DNA from: Yamagishiella unicocca
Taxonomy: Eukaryota; Chlorophyta; Chlorophyceae; Chlamydomonadales; Volvocaceae
Assembly: GCA_003116995.1 (NCBI GenBank)
Contig: BDSL01000181.1
Coordinates: 37,309 to 101,308, forward strand
DNA length: 64,000 nucleotides
Reading direction: 5' to 3'
Below, one piece after another: positions 49,975-63,600 of the stretch (position 1 is the first letter of the stretch; the number at the start of each line of letters is the position of its first letter). The translations under genes were made by a program, and so were the position numbers. A model generated the notes under the pieces. The model saw only the letters and a program-made list of their open reading frames with translations, was not told the DNA's origin and did not search any database.

Positions 49975-51430
49975 GGATTGTAACAGTACTACTACATGCA
50001 CATGGACTTCGCCAAAGGTCACCACCCTTTTACTGTGGACTCTTCAAGGTATGTTTAATACAAATTTCCACTTTCTGGACTTCGGTCAGATCTGTAAAAC
50101 GCCCTGTAAATGCACCATGGTTTTACGTGTACTGGCGGCTGGAATGCTAGGGATTGTTACCATTACTACTACGTGCACATGGACTTCGCCAAAGGTCACC
50201 ACCCTTTTACTGTGGACTCTTCAAGGTATGTTTAATACAAATTTTCACTTTCTGGACTTCGGTCAGATCTGTAAAACGCCCTGTAAATGCACCATGGTTT
50301 TACATGTACTGGCGGCTGGAATGCTAGGGATTGTAACAGTTACTACTACATGCACATGGACTTCGCCAAAGGTCACCACCCTTTTACTGTGGACTCTTCA
50401 AGGTATGTTTAATGCAAATTTCCACTTTCTGCACTTCGGTCAGATCTGTAAAACGCCCTGTAAATGCACCATGGTTTTACGTGTACTGGTGGCTGGAATG
50501 CTAGGGATTGTAACAGTTACTACTACATGCACATGGACTTCGCCAAAGGTCACCACCCTTTTACTGTGGACTCTTCAAGGTATGTTTAATACAAATTTCC
50601 ACTTTCTGCACTTCGGTCAGATCTGTAAAATGCCCTGTAAATGCATCATGGTTTTATGTGTACTGGCGGCTGGAATGCTAGGGATTGTTACCATTACTAC
50701 TACATGCACATGGTCTTCGCCAAAGGTCACCACTCTTTTACTGTGGACTCTTCAAGGTATGTTTAATACAAATTTCCACTTTCTGGACTTCGGTCAGATC
50801 TGTAAAACGCCCTGTAAATGCACTATGGTTTTATGTGTACTGGCGGCTGGAATGCTAGGGATTGTTACCATTACTACTACATGCACATGGACTTCGCCAA
50901 AGGTCACCACCCTTTTACTGTGGACTCTTCAAGGTATGTTTAATGCAAATTTCCACTTTCTGCACTTCGGTCAGATCTGTAAAACGCCCTGTAAATGCAC
51001 CATGGTTTTACGTGTACTGGTGGCTGGAATGCTAGGGATTGTAACAGTTACTACTACATGCACATGGACTTCGCCAAAGGTCACCACCCTTTTACTGTGG
51101 ACTCTTCAAGGTATGTTTAATACAAATTTCCACTTTCTGCACTTCGGTCAGATCTGTAAAATGCCCTGTAAATGCATCATGGTTTTATGTGTACTGGCGG
51201 CTGGAATGCTAGGGATTGTTACCATTACTACTACATGCACATGGACTTCGCCAAAGGTCACCACCCTTTTACTGTGGACACTTCAAGATATGTTTAATAC
51301 AAATTTCCACTTTCTGGACTTCGGTCAGATCTGTAAAACGCCGTGTAAATGCACCATGGTTTTATGTGTACTGGCGGCTGGAATGCTAGGGATTGTAACA
51401 GGTACTACTACATGCACATGGACTTCGCCA
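44974..51430 (+). repeat. Array B left block: intact, variant-rich monomers in higher-order order
   Basis: About 36 monomers with almost no indels. Variable sites are few and recurrent: CGT/TGT/CAT and GCG/GTG after CACCATGGTTTTA, TTACCATT/TAACAGTT, and GGACTTC/GCACTTC before GGTCAG. GACTTCGTTCAGATC at 47,071 and 47,602, and ACTACGTGCACATGG at about 47,160 and 47,691, are 531 bp apart, a three-monomer higher-order repeat. Confidence 0.88.
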
Positions 51431-54400
51431 AAGGTCACACTTTTTACTGTGGACTCTTCAAGGTATGTTTAATACAAATTTCCACTTTCTGGACTTCGGT
51501 CAGATCTGTAAAACGCCCGTGTAAATGCACCATGGTTTTATGTGTACTGGCGGCTGGAATGCTAGGGATTGTTACCATTACTACTACATGCACATGGACT
51601 TCGCCAAAGGTCACCACCCTTTTACTGTGGACTCTTCAAGGTATGTTTAATACAAATTTCCACTTTCTGCACTTCGGTCAGATCTGTAAAACGCCCTGTA
51701 AATGCACCCATGGTTTTTACGTGTACTGGTGGCTGGAATGCTAGGGATTGTAACAGTTACTACTACATGCACATGGACTTCGCCAAAGGTCACCACCCTT
51801 TTACTGTGGACTCTTCAAGGTATGTTTAATACAAATTTCCACTTTCTGCACTTCGGTCAGATCTGTAAAATGCCCTGTAAATGCATCATGGTTTTATGTG
51901 TACTGGCGGCTGGAATGCTAGGGATTGTTACCATTACTACTACCATGCACATGGACTTCGCCAAAGGTCACCACCCTTTTACTGTGGACACTTCAAGGTA
52001 TGTTTAATACAAATTTCCACTTTCTGCACTTTGGTCAGATCTGTAAAACGCCCGTGTAAATGCACCATGGTTTTATGTACTGGCGGCTGGAATGCTAGGG
52101 ATTGTAACAGGTACTACTACATGCACATGGACTTCGCCAAAGTCACTACCCTTTTACTGTGGACTCTTCAAGGTATGTTTAATACAAATTTCCACTTCTG
52201 GACTTCGGTCAGATCTGTAAAACGCCCTGTAAATGCACCATGGTTTTACATGTACTGGCGGCTGGAATGCTAGGGATTGTAACCAGTTACTACTACAGCA
52301 CTCTGATTCGCCAAAGGTCACATTTACTGTGGACTCTCAAGGTATGTTTAATACAAATTTCCACTTCTGGACTTCGTCAGATCTGTAAAACCGCCTGTAA
52401 ATGCACCATGTTTTACATGTACTGGCGGCTGGAATGCTAGGATTGTACATACTACTACATGCACATGGACTTCGCCAAAGGTCACCACCCTTTACTGTGG
52501 ACTCTTCAAGGTATGTTAATACAAATTTCCACTTTCTGGACTTCGGTCAGATCTGTAAAACGCCCTGTAAATGCACCATGGTTTACATGTACTGGCGGCT
52601 GGAATGCTAGGGATTGTAACATTACTACTACATGCACATGGACTTCGCCAAAGGTCACCACCCTTTTACTGTGGACTCTCAAGGTATGTTTAATACAAAT
52701 TCCACTTCTGCACTTCGGTCAGATCTGTAAAACGCCCTGTAAATGCACCATGGTTTTACGTGTACTGGCGGCTGGAATGCTAGGGATTGTAACACTACTA
52801 CATGCACATGGACTTCGCCAAAGGTCACTGTGGACTCTTCAAGGTATGTTTAATACAAATTTCCACTTTCTGGACTTCGGATCTGTAAAACGAAATGCAC
52901 CATGGTTTTAAACTGGCGGCTGGAATGCTAGCCCTGTAAATGCACCATGGTTTTACGTGTACTGGCGGCTGGAATGCTAGGGATTGTACAGTTACTACTA
53001 CATGCACATGGACTTCGCCAAAGGTCACCACCCTTTACTGTGGACTCTTCAAGGTATGTTTAATACAAATTTCCACTTTCTGGACTTCGGTCAGATCTGT
53101 AAAACGCCCTGTAAATGCACCATGGTTTTACGTGTACTGGCGGCTGGAATGCTAGGGATTGTACCATTACTACTACATGCACATGGACTTCGCCAAAGGT
53201 CACCACCCTTTTACTGTGGACTTTCAAGGTATGTTTAATACAAATTTCCACTTTCTGGACTTCGGTCAGATCTGTAAAACGCCCTGTAAATGCACCATGG
53301 TTTTACGTGTACTGGCGGCTGGAATGCTAGGGATTGTACGTGGACTTCTTCACTAGGTATGTTTAATACAAATTTCCACTTTCTGGACTTCGGTCAGATC
53401 TGTAAAACGCCCTGTAAATGCACCATGGTTTTACTACAATGCTGGCTTGTCTGTGGACTACAAATACTTTCTGGACTTCGGTCAGATCTGTAAAACGCCC
53501 TGTAAATGCACCATGGTACGCTAAAGGTCACATGGACTTCGCCAAAGGTCACTGTGGACTCTTCAAGGTATGTTAATACAAATTTCCACTTTCTGGACTT
53601 CGGTCAGATCTGTAAAACGCCCTGTAAATGCACCATGGTTTTACTACACTGGGACTTCTGGAAGGTATGTTTAATACAAATTTCCACTTTCTGGACTTCG
53701 GTCAGATCTGTAAAACGCCCTGTAAATGCACCATGGTTTTACGTGTACTGGACTTCGGTCAGATCTGTAAAACGCCCTGTAAATGCACCATAGGGATTGT
53801 AACAGTTACTACTACATGCACATGGACTTCGCCAAAGGTCACCACCCTTTTACTGTGGACTCTTCACTGTTTAATTTAACTCTTCAAGGTATGTTTAATA
53901 CAAATTTCCACTTTCTGGACTTCGGTCAGATCTGTAAAACGCCCTGTAAATGCACCATGGTTTTACGTGTACTGGCGGCTGGAATGCTAGGGATTGTAAC
54001 ATTACTACTACATGCACATGGACTTCGCCAAAGCTCACATGGACTTCGCAGGGGTGGGACTCCTTTCTGTGGACTTAATGCACAAATTTCCACTTTCTGG
54101 ACTTCGGTCAGATCTGTAAAACGCCCTGTAAATGCACCATGGTTTTACGTGTACTGGCGGCTGGAATGCTAGGGATTGTACGGCTCACCACCCTTTTACT
54201 GTGGACTCTTCAAGGTATGTTTAATACAAATTTCCACTTTCTGGACTTCGGTCAGATCTGTAAAACGCCCTGTAAATGCACCATGGTTTTACGTGTACTG
54301 GCGGCTGGAATGCTAGGGATTGTAACAGTTACTACTACATGCACATGGACTTCGCCAAAGGTCACCACCCTTTTACTGTGGACTCTTCAAGGTATGTTTA

Positions 54401-57400
54401 ATACAAATTTCCACTTTCTGGACTTCGCCCTGTAAATGCACCATGGTTTTACGTGTACTGGCGGCTGGAATGCTAGGGATTGTAACAGTTACTACTACAT
54501 GCACATGGACTTCTGCCAATGCTAGGGATCATTACTACTACATGCACATGGACTTCGCCAAAGGTCACCACCCTTTTACTGTGGACTCTTCAAGGTATGT
54601 TTAATACAAATTTCCACTTTCTGGACTTCGGTCAGATCTGTAAAACGCCCTGTAAATGCACCATGGTTTTACGTGTACTGGCGGCTGGAATGCTAGGGAT
54701 TGTAACAGTTACTACTACATGCACATGGACTTCGCCAAAGGTCACCACCCTTTTACTGTGGACTCTTCAAATATGTTTAATACAAATTTCCACTTTCTGG
54801 ACTTCGGTCAGATCTGTAAAACGCCCTGTAAATGCACCATGGTTTTACGTGTACTGGCGGCTGGAATGCTAGGGATTGTAACAGTTACTACTACATGCAC
54901 ATGGACTTCGCCAAAGGTCACCACCCTTTTACTGTGGACTCTTCAAGGTATGTTTAATACAAATTTCCACTTTCTGGACTTCGGTCAGATCTGTAAAACG
55001 CCCTGTAAATGCACCATGGTTTTACGTGTACTGGCGGCTGGAATGCTAGGGATTGTAACAGTTACTACTACATGCACATGGACTTCGCCAAAGGTCACCA
55101 CCCTTTTACTGTGGACTCTTCAAGGTATGTTTAATACAAATTTCCACTTTCTGGACTTCGGTCAGATCTGTAAAACGCCCTGTAAATGCACCATGGTTTT
55201 ACGTGTACTGGCGGCTGGAATGCTAGGGATTGTAACTACTACATGCACATGGACTTCGCCAAAGGTCACCACCCTTTTACTGTGGACAAGGTATGTTTAA
55301 TACAAATTTCCACTTTCTGGACTTCGCCAAAGGTCACCACCCGGCTGGAATGCTAGGGATTGTAACTGTGGACTTCTTCAAGGTATGTTTAATACAAATT
55401 TCCACTTTCTGGACTTCGGTCAGATCTGTAAAACGCCCTGTAAATGCACCATGGTTTTACGTGTACTGGCGGCTGGAATGCTAGGGATTGTAACAGTTTC
55501 GCCAAAGGTCACCACCCTTTTACTGTGGACTCTTCAAGGTATGTTTAATACAAATTTCCACTTTCTGGACTTCGGTCAGATCTGTAAAACGCCCTGTAAA
55601 TGCACCATGGTTTTACGTGTACTGGCGGCTGGAATGCTAGGGATTGTAACTGTGGACTTCTTCAAGGTATGTTTAATACAAATTTCCACTTTCTGGACTT
55701 CGGTCAGATCTGTAAAACGCCCTGTAAATGCACCATGGTTTTACGTGTACTGACTTCGGTCAGATCTGTAAAACGCCCTGTAAATGCACCATGGTTTTAC
55801 GTGTACTGGCGGCTGGAATGCTAGGGATTGTAACAGTTACTACTACATGCACATGGACTTCGCCAAAGGTCACCACCCTTTTACTGTGGACTCTTCAAGG
55901 TATGTTTAATACAAATTTCCACTTTCTGGACTTCGGTCAGATCTGTAAAACGCCCTGTAAATGCACCATGGTTTTACGTGTACTGGCGGCTGGAATGCTA
56001 GGGATTGTAACAGTTACTACTACATGCACATGGACTTCGCCAAAGGTCACCACCCTTTTACTGTGGACTCTTCAAGGTATGTAATAAAACAAATTTCCAC
56101 TTTCATTACTACTACATGCACATGGACTTCGCCAAAGGTCACCACCCTTTTACTGTGGACTCTTCAAGGTACGCTTCCTGTAAATGCACCATGGTTTTAC
56201 GTGTACTGGCGGCTGGAATGCTAGGGATTGTAACAGTTACTACTACTGGTATGTTTAATACAAATTTCCACTTTCTGGACTTCGGTCAGATCTGTAAAAC
56301 GCCCTGTAAATGCACCATGGTTTTACGTGTACCTTTTACTGTGGACTCTTCAAGGTATGTTTAATACAAATTTCCACTTTCTGGACTTCGGTCAGATCTG
56401 TAAAACGCCCTGTAAATGCACCATGGTTTTACGTGTACTGGCGGCTGGAATGCTAGGGATTGTAACAGTTACTACTACATGCACATGGACTTCGCCAAAG
56501 GTCACCACCCTTTTACTGTGGACTCTTCAAGGTATGTTTAATACAAATTTCCACTTTCTGGACTTCGGTCAGATCTGTAAAACGCCCTGTAAATGCACCA
56601 TGGTTTTACGTGTACTGGCGGCTGGAATGCTAGGGATTGTAACAGTTACTACTACATGCACATGGACTTCGCCAAAGGTCACCACCCTTTTACTGTGGAC
56701 TCTTCAAGGTATGTTTAATACAAATTTCCACTTTCTGGACTTCGGTCAGATCTGTAAAACGCCCTGTAAATGCACCATGGTTTTACGTGTACTGGCGGCT
56801 GGAATGCTAGGGATTGTAACAGTTACTACTACATGCACATGGACTTCGCCACCACCCTTTTACTGTGGACTCTTCAAGGTATGTTTAATACAAATTTCCA
56901 CTTTCTGGACTTCGGTCAGATCTGTAAAACGCCCTGTAAATGCACCATGACTCTTCAAGGCACATGGACTTCGCCAAAGGTCACCACCCTTTTACTGTGG
57001 ACTCTTCAAGGTATGTTTAATACAAATTTCCACTTTCTGGACTTCGGTCAGATCTGCACCATGGTTTTAACGCCCTGTAAATGCACCATGGTTTTACGTG
57101 TACTGGCTAGGCTGGAATGCTAGGGATTGCACATGGTCAACAGTTACTACTACAGCACATGGACTTACGCCAAAAAGGTCACCACCCTTTTACTGTGGAC
57201 TCTTCAAGGTATGTTTAATACAAATTTCCACTTTCTGGACTTCGGTCAGATCTGTAAAACGCCCTGTAAAATGCACACTGGTTTTTTACTACTGGACGGC
57301 TCAAATGCTGTTTAATACAACAGTTACTACTACATGCACATGGACTTCGCCAAAGGTCACCACCCTTTTACTGTGGACGTCTTTAAGTGTACTTTAATAC

Positions 57401-60400
57401 TGGATTTCCACTTTCTGGACTTCGGTCAGATCTGTAAAACGCCCTGTAAATGCACCATGGTTTTACGTGTACTGGGGCTGGAAAGCTAGGGATTGTACAA
57501 ATTTCTACTACATGGACTGGGTTCGCCAAAGGTCACCACCCTTTTACTGTGGACTCTTCAAGGTATGTTTAATACAAATTTCCACTTTCTGGACTTCGGT
57601 CAGATCTGTAAAACGCCCTGTAAATGCACCATGGTTTTACGTGTACTGGCGGCTGGAATGCTAGGGATTGTAACAGTTACTACTACATTCTTCACTTTCT
57701 GTGGACTTCGGTATGTTTAATACAAATTTCCACTTTCTGGACTTCGGTCAGATCTGTAAAACGCCCTGTAAATGCACCATGGTTTTACGTGTACTGGCGG
57801 CTGGAATGCTAGGGATTGTAACCACTTGCACTACTTCGCCAAAGGTCATGCTTTTACTGTGGACGCTTCAGGGTACTGTTTAATACACTGTTTCCACTTT
57901 CTGGACTTCGGTCAGATCTGTAAAACGCCCTGTAAATGCACCATGGTTTTACGTGTACTGGCGGCTGGAATGCTAGGGATTGTAACAGTTACTACTACAT
58001 GCACATGGACTTCGCCAAAGGTCACCACCCTTTTACTGTGGACTCTTCAAGGTATGTTTAATACAAATTTCCACTTTCTGGACTTCGGTCAGATCTGTAA
58101 AACGCCCTGTAAATGCACCATGGTTTTACACTGGGACAGTTGTCAGATGGACTTCGCCAAAGGTCACCACCCTTTTACTGTGGACTCTTCAAGGTATGTT
58201 TAATACAAATTTCCACTTTCTGGACTTCGGTCAGATCTGTAAAACGCCCTGTAAATGCACCATGGTTTTACTGTGTACTGGTCAGATCTGTAGGGAATTG
58301 TAACATGGTTTTACTACATACACATGGACTTCGCCAAAGGTCACCACCCTTTTACTGTGGACTCTTCAAGGTATGTTTAATACAAATTCCACTTTCTGGA
58401 CTTCGGTCAGATCTGTAAAACGCCCTGTAAATGCACCATGGTTTTACGTGTACTGGCGGCTGGAATGCTAGGGATTGTAACAGTTACTACTACATGCACA
58501 TGGACTTCGCCAAAGGTCACCACCCTTTTACTGTGGACTCTTCAAGGTATGTTTAATACAAATTTCCACTTTCTGGACTTCGGTCAGATCTGTAAAACGC
58601 CCTGTAAATGCACCATGGTTTTACGTGTACTGGCGGCTGGAATGCTAGGGATTGTAACAGTTACTACTACATGCACATGGACTTCGCCAAAGGTCACCAC
58701 CCTTTTACTGTGGACTCTTCAAGGTATGTTTAATACAAATTTCCACTTTCTGGACTTCGGTCAGATCTGTAAAACGCCCTGTAAATGCACCATGGTTTTA
58801 CGTGTACTGGCGGCTGGAATGCTAGGGATTGTAACAGTTACTACTACATGCACATGGACTTCGCCAAAGGTCACCACCCTTTTACTGTGGACTCTTCAAG
58901 GTATGTTTAATACAAATTTCCACTTTCTGGACTTCGGTCAGATCTGTAAAACGCCCTGTAAATGCACCATGGTTTTAACGTGTACTGGCGGCTGGAAAGC
59001 TAGGTTTGTAACAAATTTCTACTACATGCACATGGACTTCGCCAAAGGTCACCACCTCTTTTACTGTGGATCTCTTCACGGTGTGTTTAATACAAAATGC
59101 TACTTTCTGTACTTCGGTACAGACTACATAAAACGCCCTGTAAATGCACCATGGTTTTACGTGTACTGGCGGCTGGAATGCTAGGGATTGTAACAGTTAC
59201 TACTACATGCACATGGACTTCGCCAAAGGTCACCACCCTTTTACTGTGGACTCTTCAAGGTATGTTTAATACAAATTTCCACTTTCTGGACTTCGGTCAG
59301 ATCTGTAAAACGCCCTGTAAATGCACCATGGTTTTACGTGTACTGGCGGCTGGAATGCTAGGGATTGTACTTACAGTTACTACTGTACATGCACATGGAC
59401 TTCGCACAAAGGTCACCACCCTTTTACTGTGGACTCTTCAAGGTATGTTTAATACAAATTTCCACTTTCTGGACTTCGGTCAGATCTGTAAAACGCCCTG
59501 TAAATGCACCATGGTTTTACGTGTACTGGCGGCTGGAATGCTAGGGATTGTAACAGTTACTACTACATGGACACATGGGACTTCGCACATGGACTTCGCC
59601 AGGTCACCACCCTTTTACTGTGGACTCTTCAAGGTATGTTTAATACAAATTTCCACTTTCTGGACTTCGGTCAGATCTGTAAAACGCCCTGTAAATGCAC
59701 CATGGTTTTACGTGTACTGGCGGCTGGAATGCTAGGGATTGTAACAGTTACTACTACATATGGACTTCGCCAAAGGTCACCACCTTTTACTGTGGACTCT
59801 TCAAGGTATGTTAATACAAATTTCCACTTTCTGGACTTCGGTCAGATCTGTAAAACGCCCTGTAAATGCACCATGGTTTTACGTGTACTGGCGGCTGGAA
59901 TGCTAGGGATTGTAACAGTTACTACTACATGCACATGGACTTCGCCAAAGGTCACCACCCTTTTACTGTGGACTCTTCAAGGTATGTTTAATACAAATTT
60001 CCACTTTCTGGACTTCGGTCAGATCTGTAAAACGCCCTGTAAATGCACCATGGTTTTACGTGTACTGGCGGCTGGAATGCTAGGGATTGTAACAGTTACT
60101 ACTACATGCACATGGACTTCGCCAAAGGTCACCACCCTTTTACTGTGGACTCTTCAAGGTATGTTTAATACAAATTTCCACTTTCTGGACTTCGGTCAGA
60201 TCTGTAAAACGCCCTGTAAATGCACCATGGTTTTACGTGTACTGGCGGCTGGAATGCTAGGGATTGTAACAGTTACTACTACATGCACATGGACTTCGCA
60301 AAGGTCACCACCCTTTTACTGTGGACTCTTCAAGGTATGTTTAATACAAATTTCCACTTTCTGGACTTCGGTCAGATCTGTAAAACGCCCTGTAAATGCA

Positions 60401-60655
60401 CCATGGTTTTACGTGTGTGGACTCTTGGAGGTATAGGGAATTGTAAATTTTACTACTACATGGACTTCATGGACTTCGCCAAAACGCACCACCCTTTGCT
60501 GTGGACTTTCAAGGTTACGTGGTATGTTTAATACAAATGCCAGGGATCATGGACTTCGCCAAAGGTCACCACCCTTTTACTGTGGACTCTTCAAGGTATG
60601 TTTAATACAAATTTCCACTTTCTGGACTTCGGTCAGATCTGTAAAACCCTGTAAA
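51431..60655 (+). repeat. Array B degenerate core
   Basis: Single-base gains and losses at 51.43-52.9 kb are followed by truncated and re-joined monomers, especially at 53.3-53.8, 54.0-54.2, 55.2-55.8, 56.1-56.4, 57.0-57.5 and 58.1-58.4 kb, mixed with intact ones. The pieces nearly all belong to the single variant that fills the right end of the array. Confidence 0.85.
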
Positions 60656-63600
60656 TGCACCATGGTTTTACGTGTACTGGCGGCTGGAATGCTAGGGATT
60701 GTAACAGTTACTACTACATGCACATGGACTTCGCCAAAGGTCACCACCCTTTTACTGTGGACTCTTCAAGGTATGTTTAATACAAATTTCCACTTTCTGG
60801 ACTTCGGTCAGATCTGTAAAACGCCCTGTAAATGCACCATGGTTTTACGTGTACTGGCGGCTGGAATGCTAGGGATTGTAACAGTTACTACTACATGCAC
60901 ATGGACTTCGCCAAAGGTCACCACCCTTTTACTGTGGACTCTTCAAGGTATGTTTAATACAAATTTCCACTTTCTGGACTTCGGTCAGATCTGTAAAACG
61001 CCCTGTAAATGCACCATGGTTTTACGTGTACTGGCGGCTGGAATGCTAGGGATTGTAACAGTTACTACTACATGCACATGGACTTCGCCAAAGGTCACCA
61101 CCCTTTTACTGTGGACTCTTCAAGGTATGTTTAATACAAATTTCCACTTTCTGGACTTCGGTCAGATCTGTAAAACGCCCTGTAAATGCACCATGGTTTT
61201 ACGTGTACTGGCGGCTGGAATGCTAGGGATTGTAACAGTTACTACTACATGCACATGGACTTCGCCAAAGGTCACCACCCTTTTACTGTGGACTCTTCAA
61301 GGTATGTTTAATACAAATTTCCACTTTCTGGACTTCGGTCAGATCTGTAAAACGCCCTGTAAATGCACCATGGTTTTACGTGTACTGGCGGCTGGAATGC
61401 TAGGGATTGTAACAGTTACTACTACATGCACATGGACTTCGCCAAAGGTCACCACCCTTTTACTGTGGACTCTTCAAGGTATGTTTAATACAAATTTCCA
61501 CTTTCTGGACTTCGGTCAGATCTGTAAAACGCCCTGTAAATGCACCATGGTTTTACGTGTACTGGCGGCTGGAATGCTAGGGATTGTAACAGTTACTACT
61601 ACATGCACATGGACTTCGCCAAAGGTCACCACCCTTTTACTGTGGACTCTTCAAGGTATGTTTAATACAAATTTCCACTTTCTGGACTTCGGTCAGATCT
61701 GTAAAACGCCCTGTAAATGCACCATGGTTTTACGTGTACTGGCGGCTGGAATGCTAGGGATTGTAACAGTTACTACTACATGCACATGGACTTCGCCAAA
61801 GGTCACCACCCTTTTACTGTGGACTCTTCAAGGTATGTTTAATACAAATTTCCACTTTCTGGACTTCGGTCAGATCTGTAAAACGCCCTGTAAATGCACC
61901 ATGGTTTTACGTGTACTGGCGGCTGGAATGCTAGGGATTGTAACAGTGGACTACTACTTTGGACTAAAGGTCTGTGGACTCTTCAAGGTATGTTTAATAC
62001 AAATTTCCACTTTCTGGACTTCGGTCAGATCTGTAAAACGCCCTGTAAATGCACCATGGTTTTACGTGTACTGGCGGCTGGAATGCTAGGGATTGTAACA
62101 GTTACTACTACATGCACATGGACTTCGCCAAAGGTCACCACCCTTTTACTGTGGACTCTTCAAGGTATGTTTAATACAAATTTCCACTTTCTGGACTTCG
62201 GTCAGATCTGTAAAACGCCCTGTAAATGCACCATGGTTTTACGTGTACTGGCGGCTGGAATGCTAGGGATTGTAACAGTTACTACTACATGCACATGGAC
62301 TTCGCCAAAGGTCACCACCCTTTTACTGTGGACTCTTCAAGGTATGTTTAATACAAATTTCCACTTTCTGGACTTCGGTCAGATCTGTAAAACGCCCTGT
62401 AAATGCACCATGGTTTTACTTCGGTCAGATTTCCAAAAGCCCTGTAAATGCACCATGGTTTTACGTGTACTGGCGGCTGGAATGCTAGGGATTGTAACAT
62501 TACTACTACATGCACATGGACTTCGCCAAAGGTCACCACCCTTTTACTGTGGACTCTTCAAGGTATGTTTAATACAAATTTCCACTTTCTGGACTTCGGT
62601 CAGATCTGTAAAACGCCCTGTTTTACGTGTACTGGCGGCTGGAATGCTAGGGATTGTAACAGGTTTTACTACACACATGGACTTCGGCTGGAATGCACCA
62701 CCCTTTGTACAGTTACTACTACATGCACATGGACTTCGCCAAAGGTCACCACCCTTTTACTGTGGACTCTTCAAGGTATGTTTAATACAAATTTCCACTT
62801 TCTGGACTTCGGTCAGATCTGTAAAACGCCCTGTAAATGCACCATGGTTTTACGTGTACTGGCGGCTGGAATGCTAGGGATTGTAACCAGTTACTACTAC
62901 ATGCACATGGACTTCGCCAAAGGTCACCACCCTTTTACTGTGGACTCTTCAAGGTATGTTTAATACAAATTTCCACTTTCTGGACTTCGGTCAGATCTGT
63001 AAAACGCCCTGTAAATGCACCATGGTTTTACGTGTACTGGCGGCTGGAATGCTAGGGATTGTAACAGTTACTACTACATGCACATGGACTTCGCCAAAGG
63101 TCACCACCCTTTTACTGTGGACTCTTCAAGGTATGTTTAATACAAATTTCCACTTTCTGGACTTCGGTCAGATCTGTAAAACGCCCTGTAAATGCACCAT
63201 GGTTTACGTGTACTGGCGGCTGGAATGCTAGGGATTGTAACAGTTACTACTACATGCACATGGACTTCGCCAAAGGTCACCACCCTTTTACTGTGGACTC
63301 TTCAAGGTATGTTTAATACAAATTTCCACTTTCTGGACTTCGGTCAGATCTGTAAAACGCCCTGTAAATGCACCATGGTTTTACGTGTACTGGCGGCTGG
63401 AATGCTAGGGATTGTAACAGTTACTACTACATGCACATGGACTTCGCCAAAGGTCACCACCTTTTACTGTGGACTCTTCAAGGTATGTTTAATACAAATT
63501 TCCACTTTCTGGACTTCGGTCAGATCTGTAAAACGCCCTGTAAATGCACCATGGTTTTACGTGTACTGGCGGCTGGAATGCTAGGGATTGTAACAGTTAC

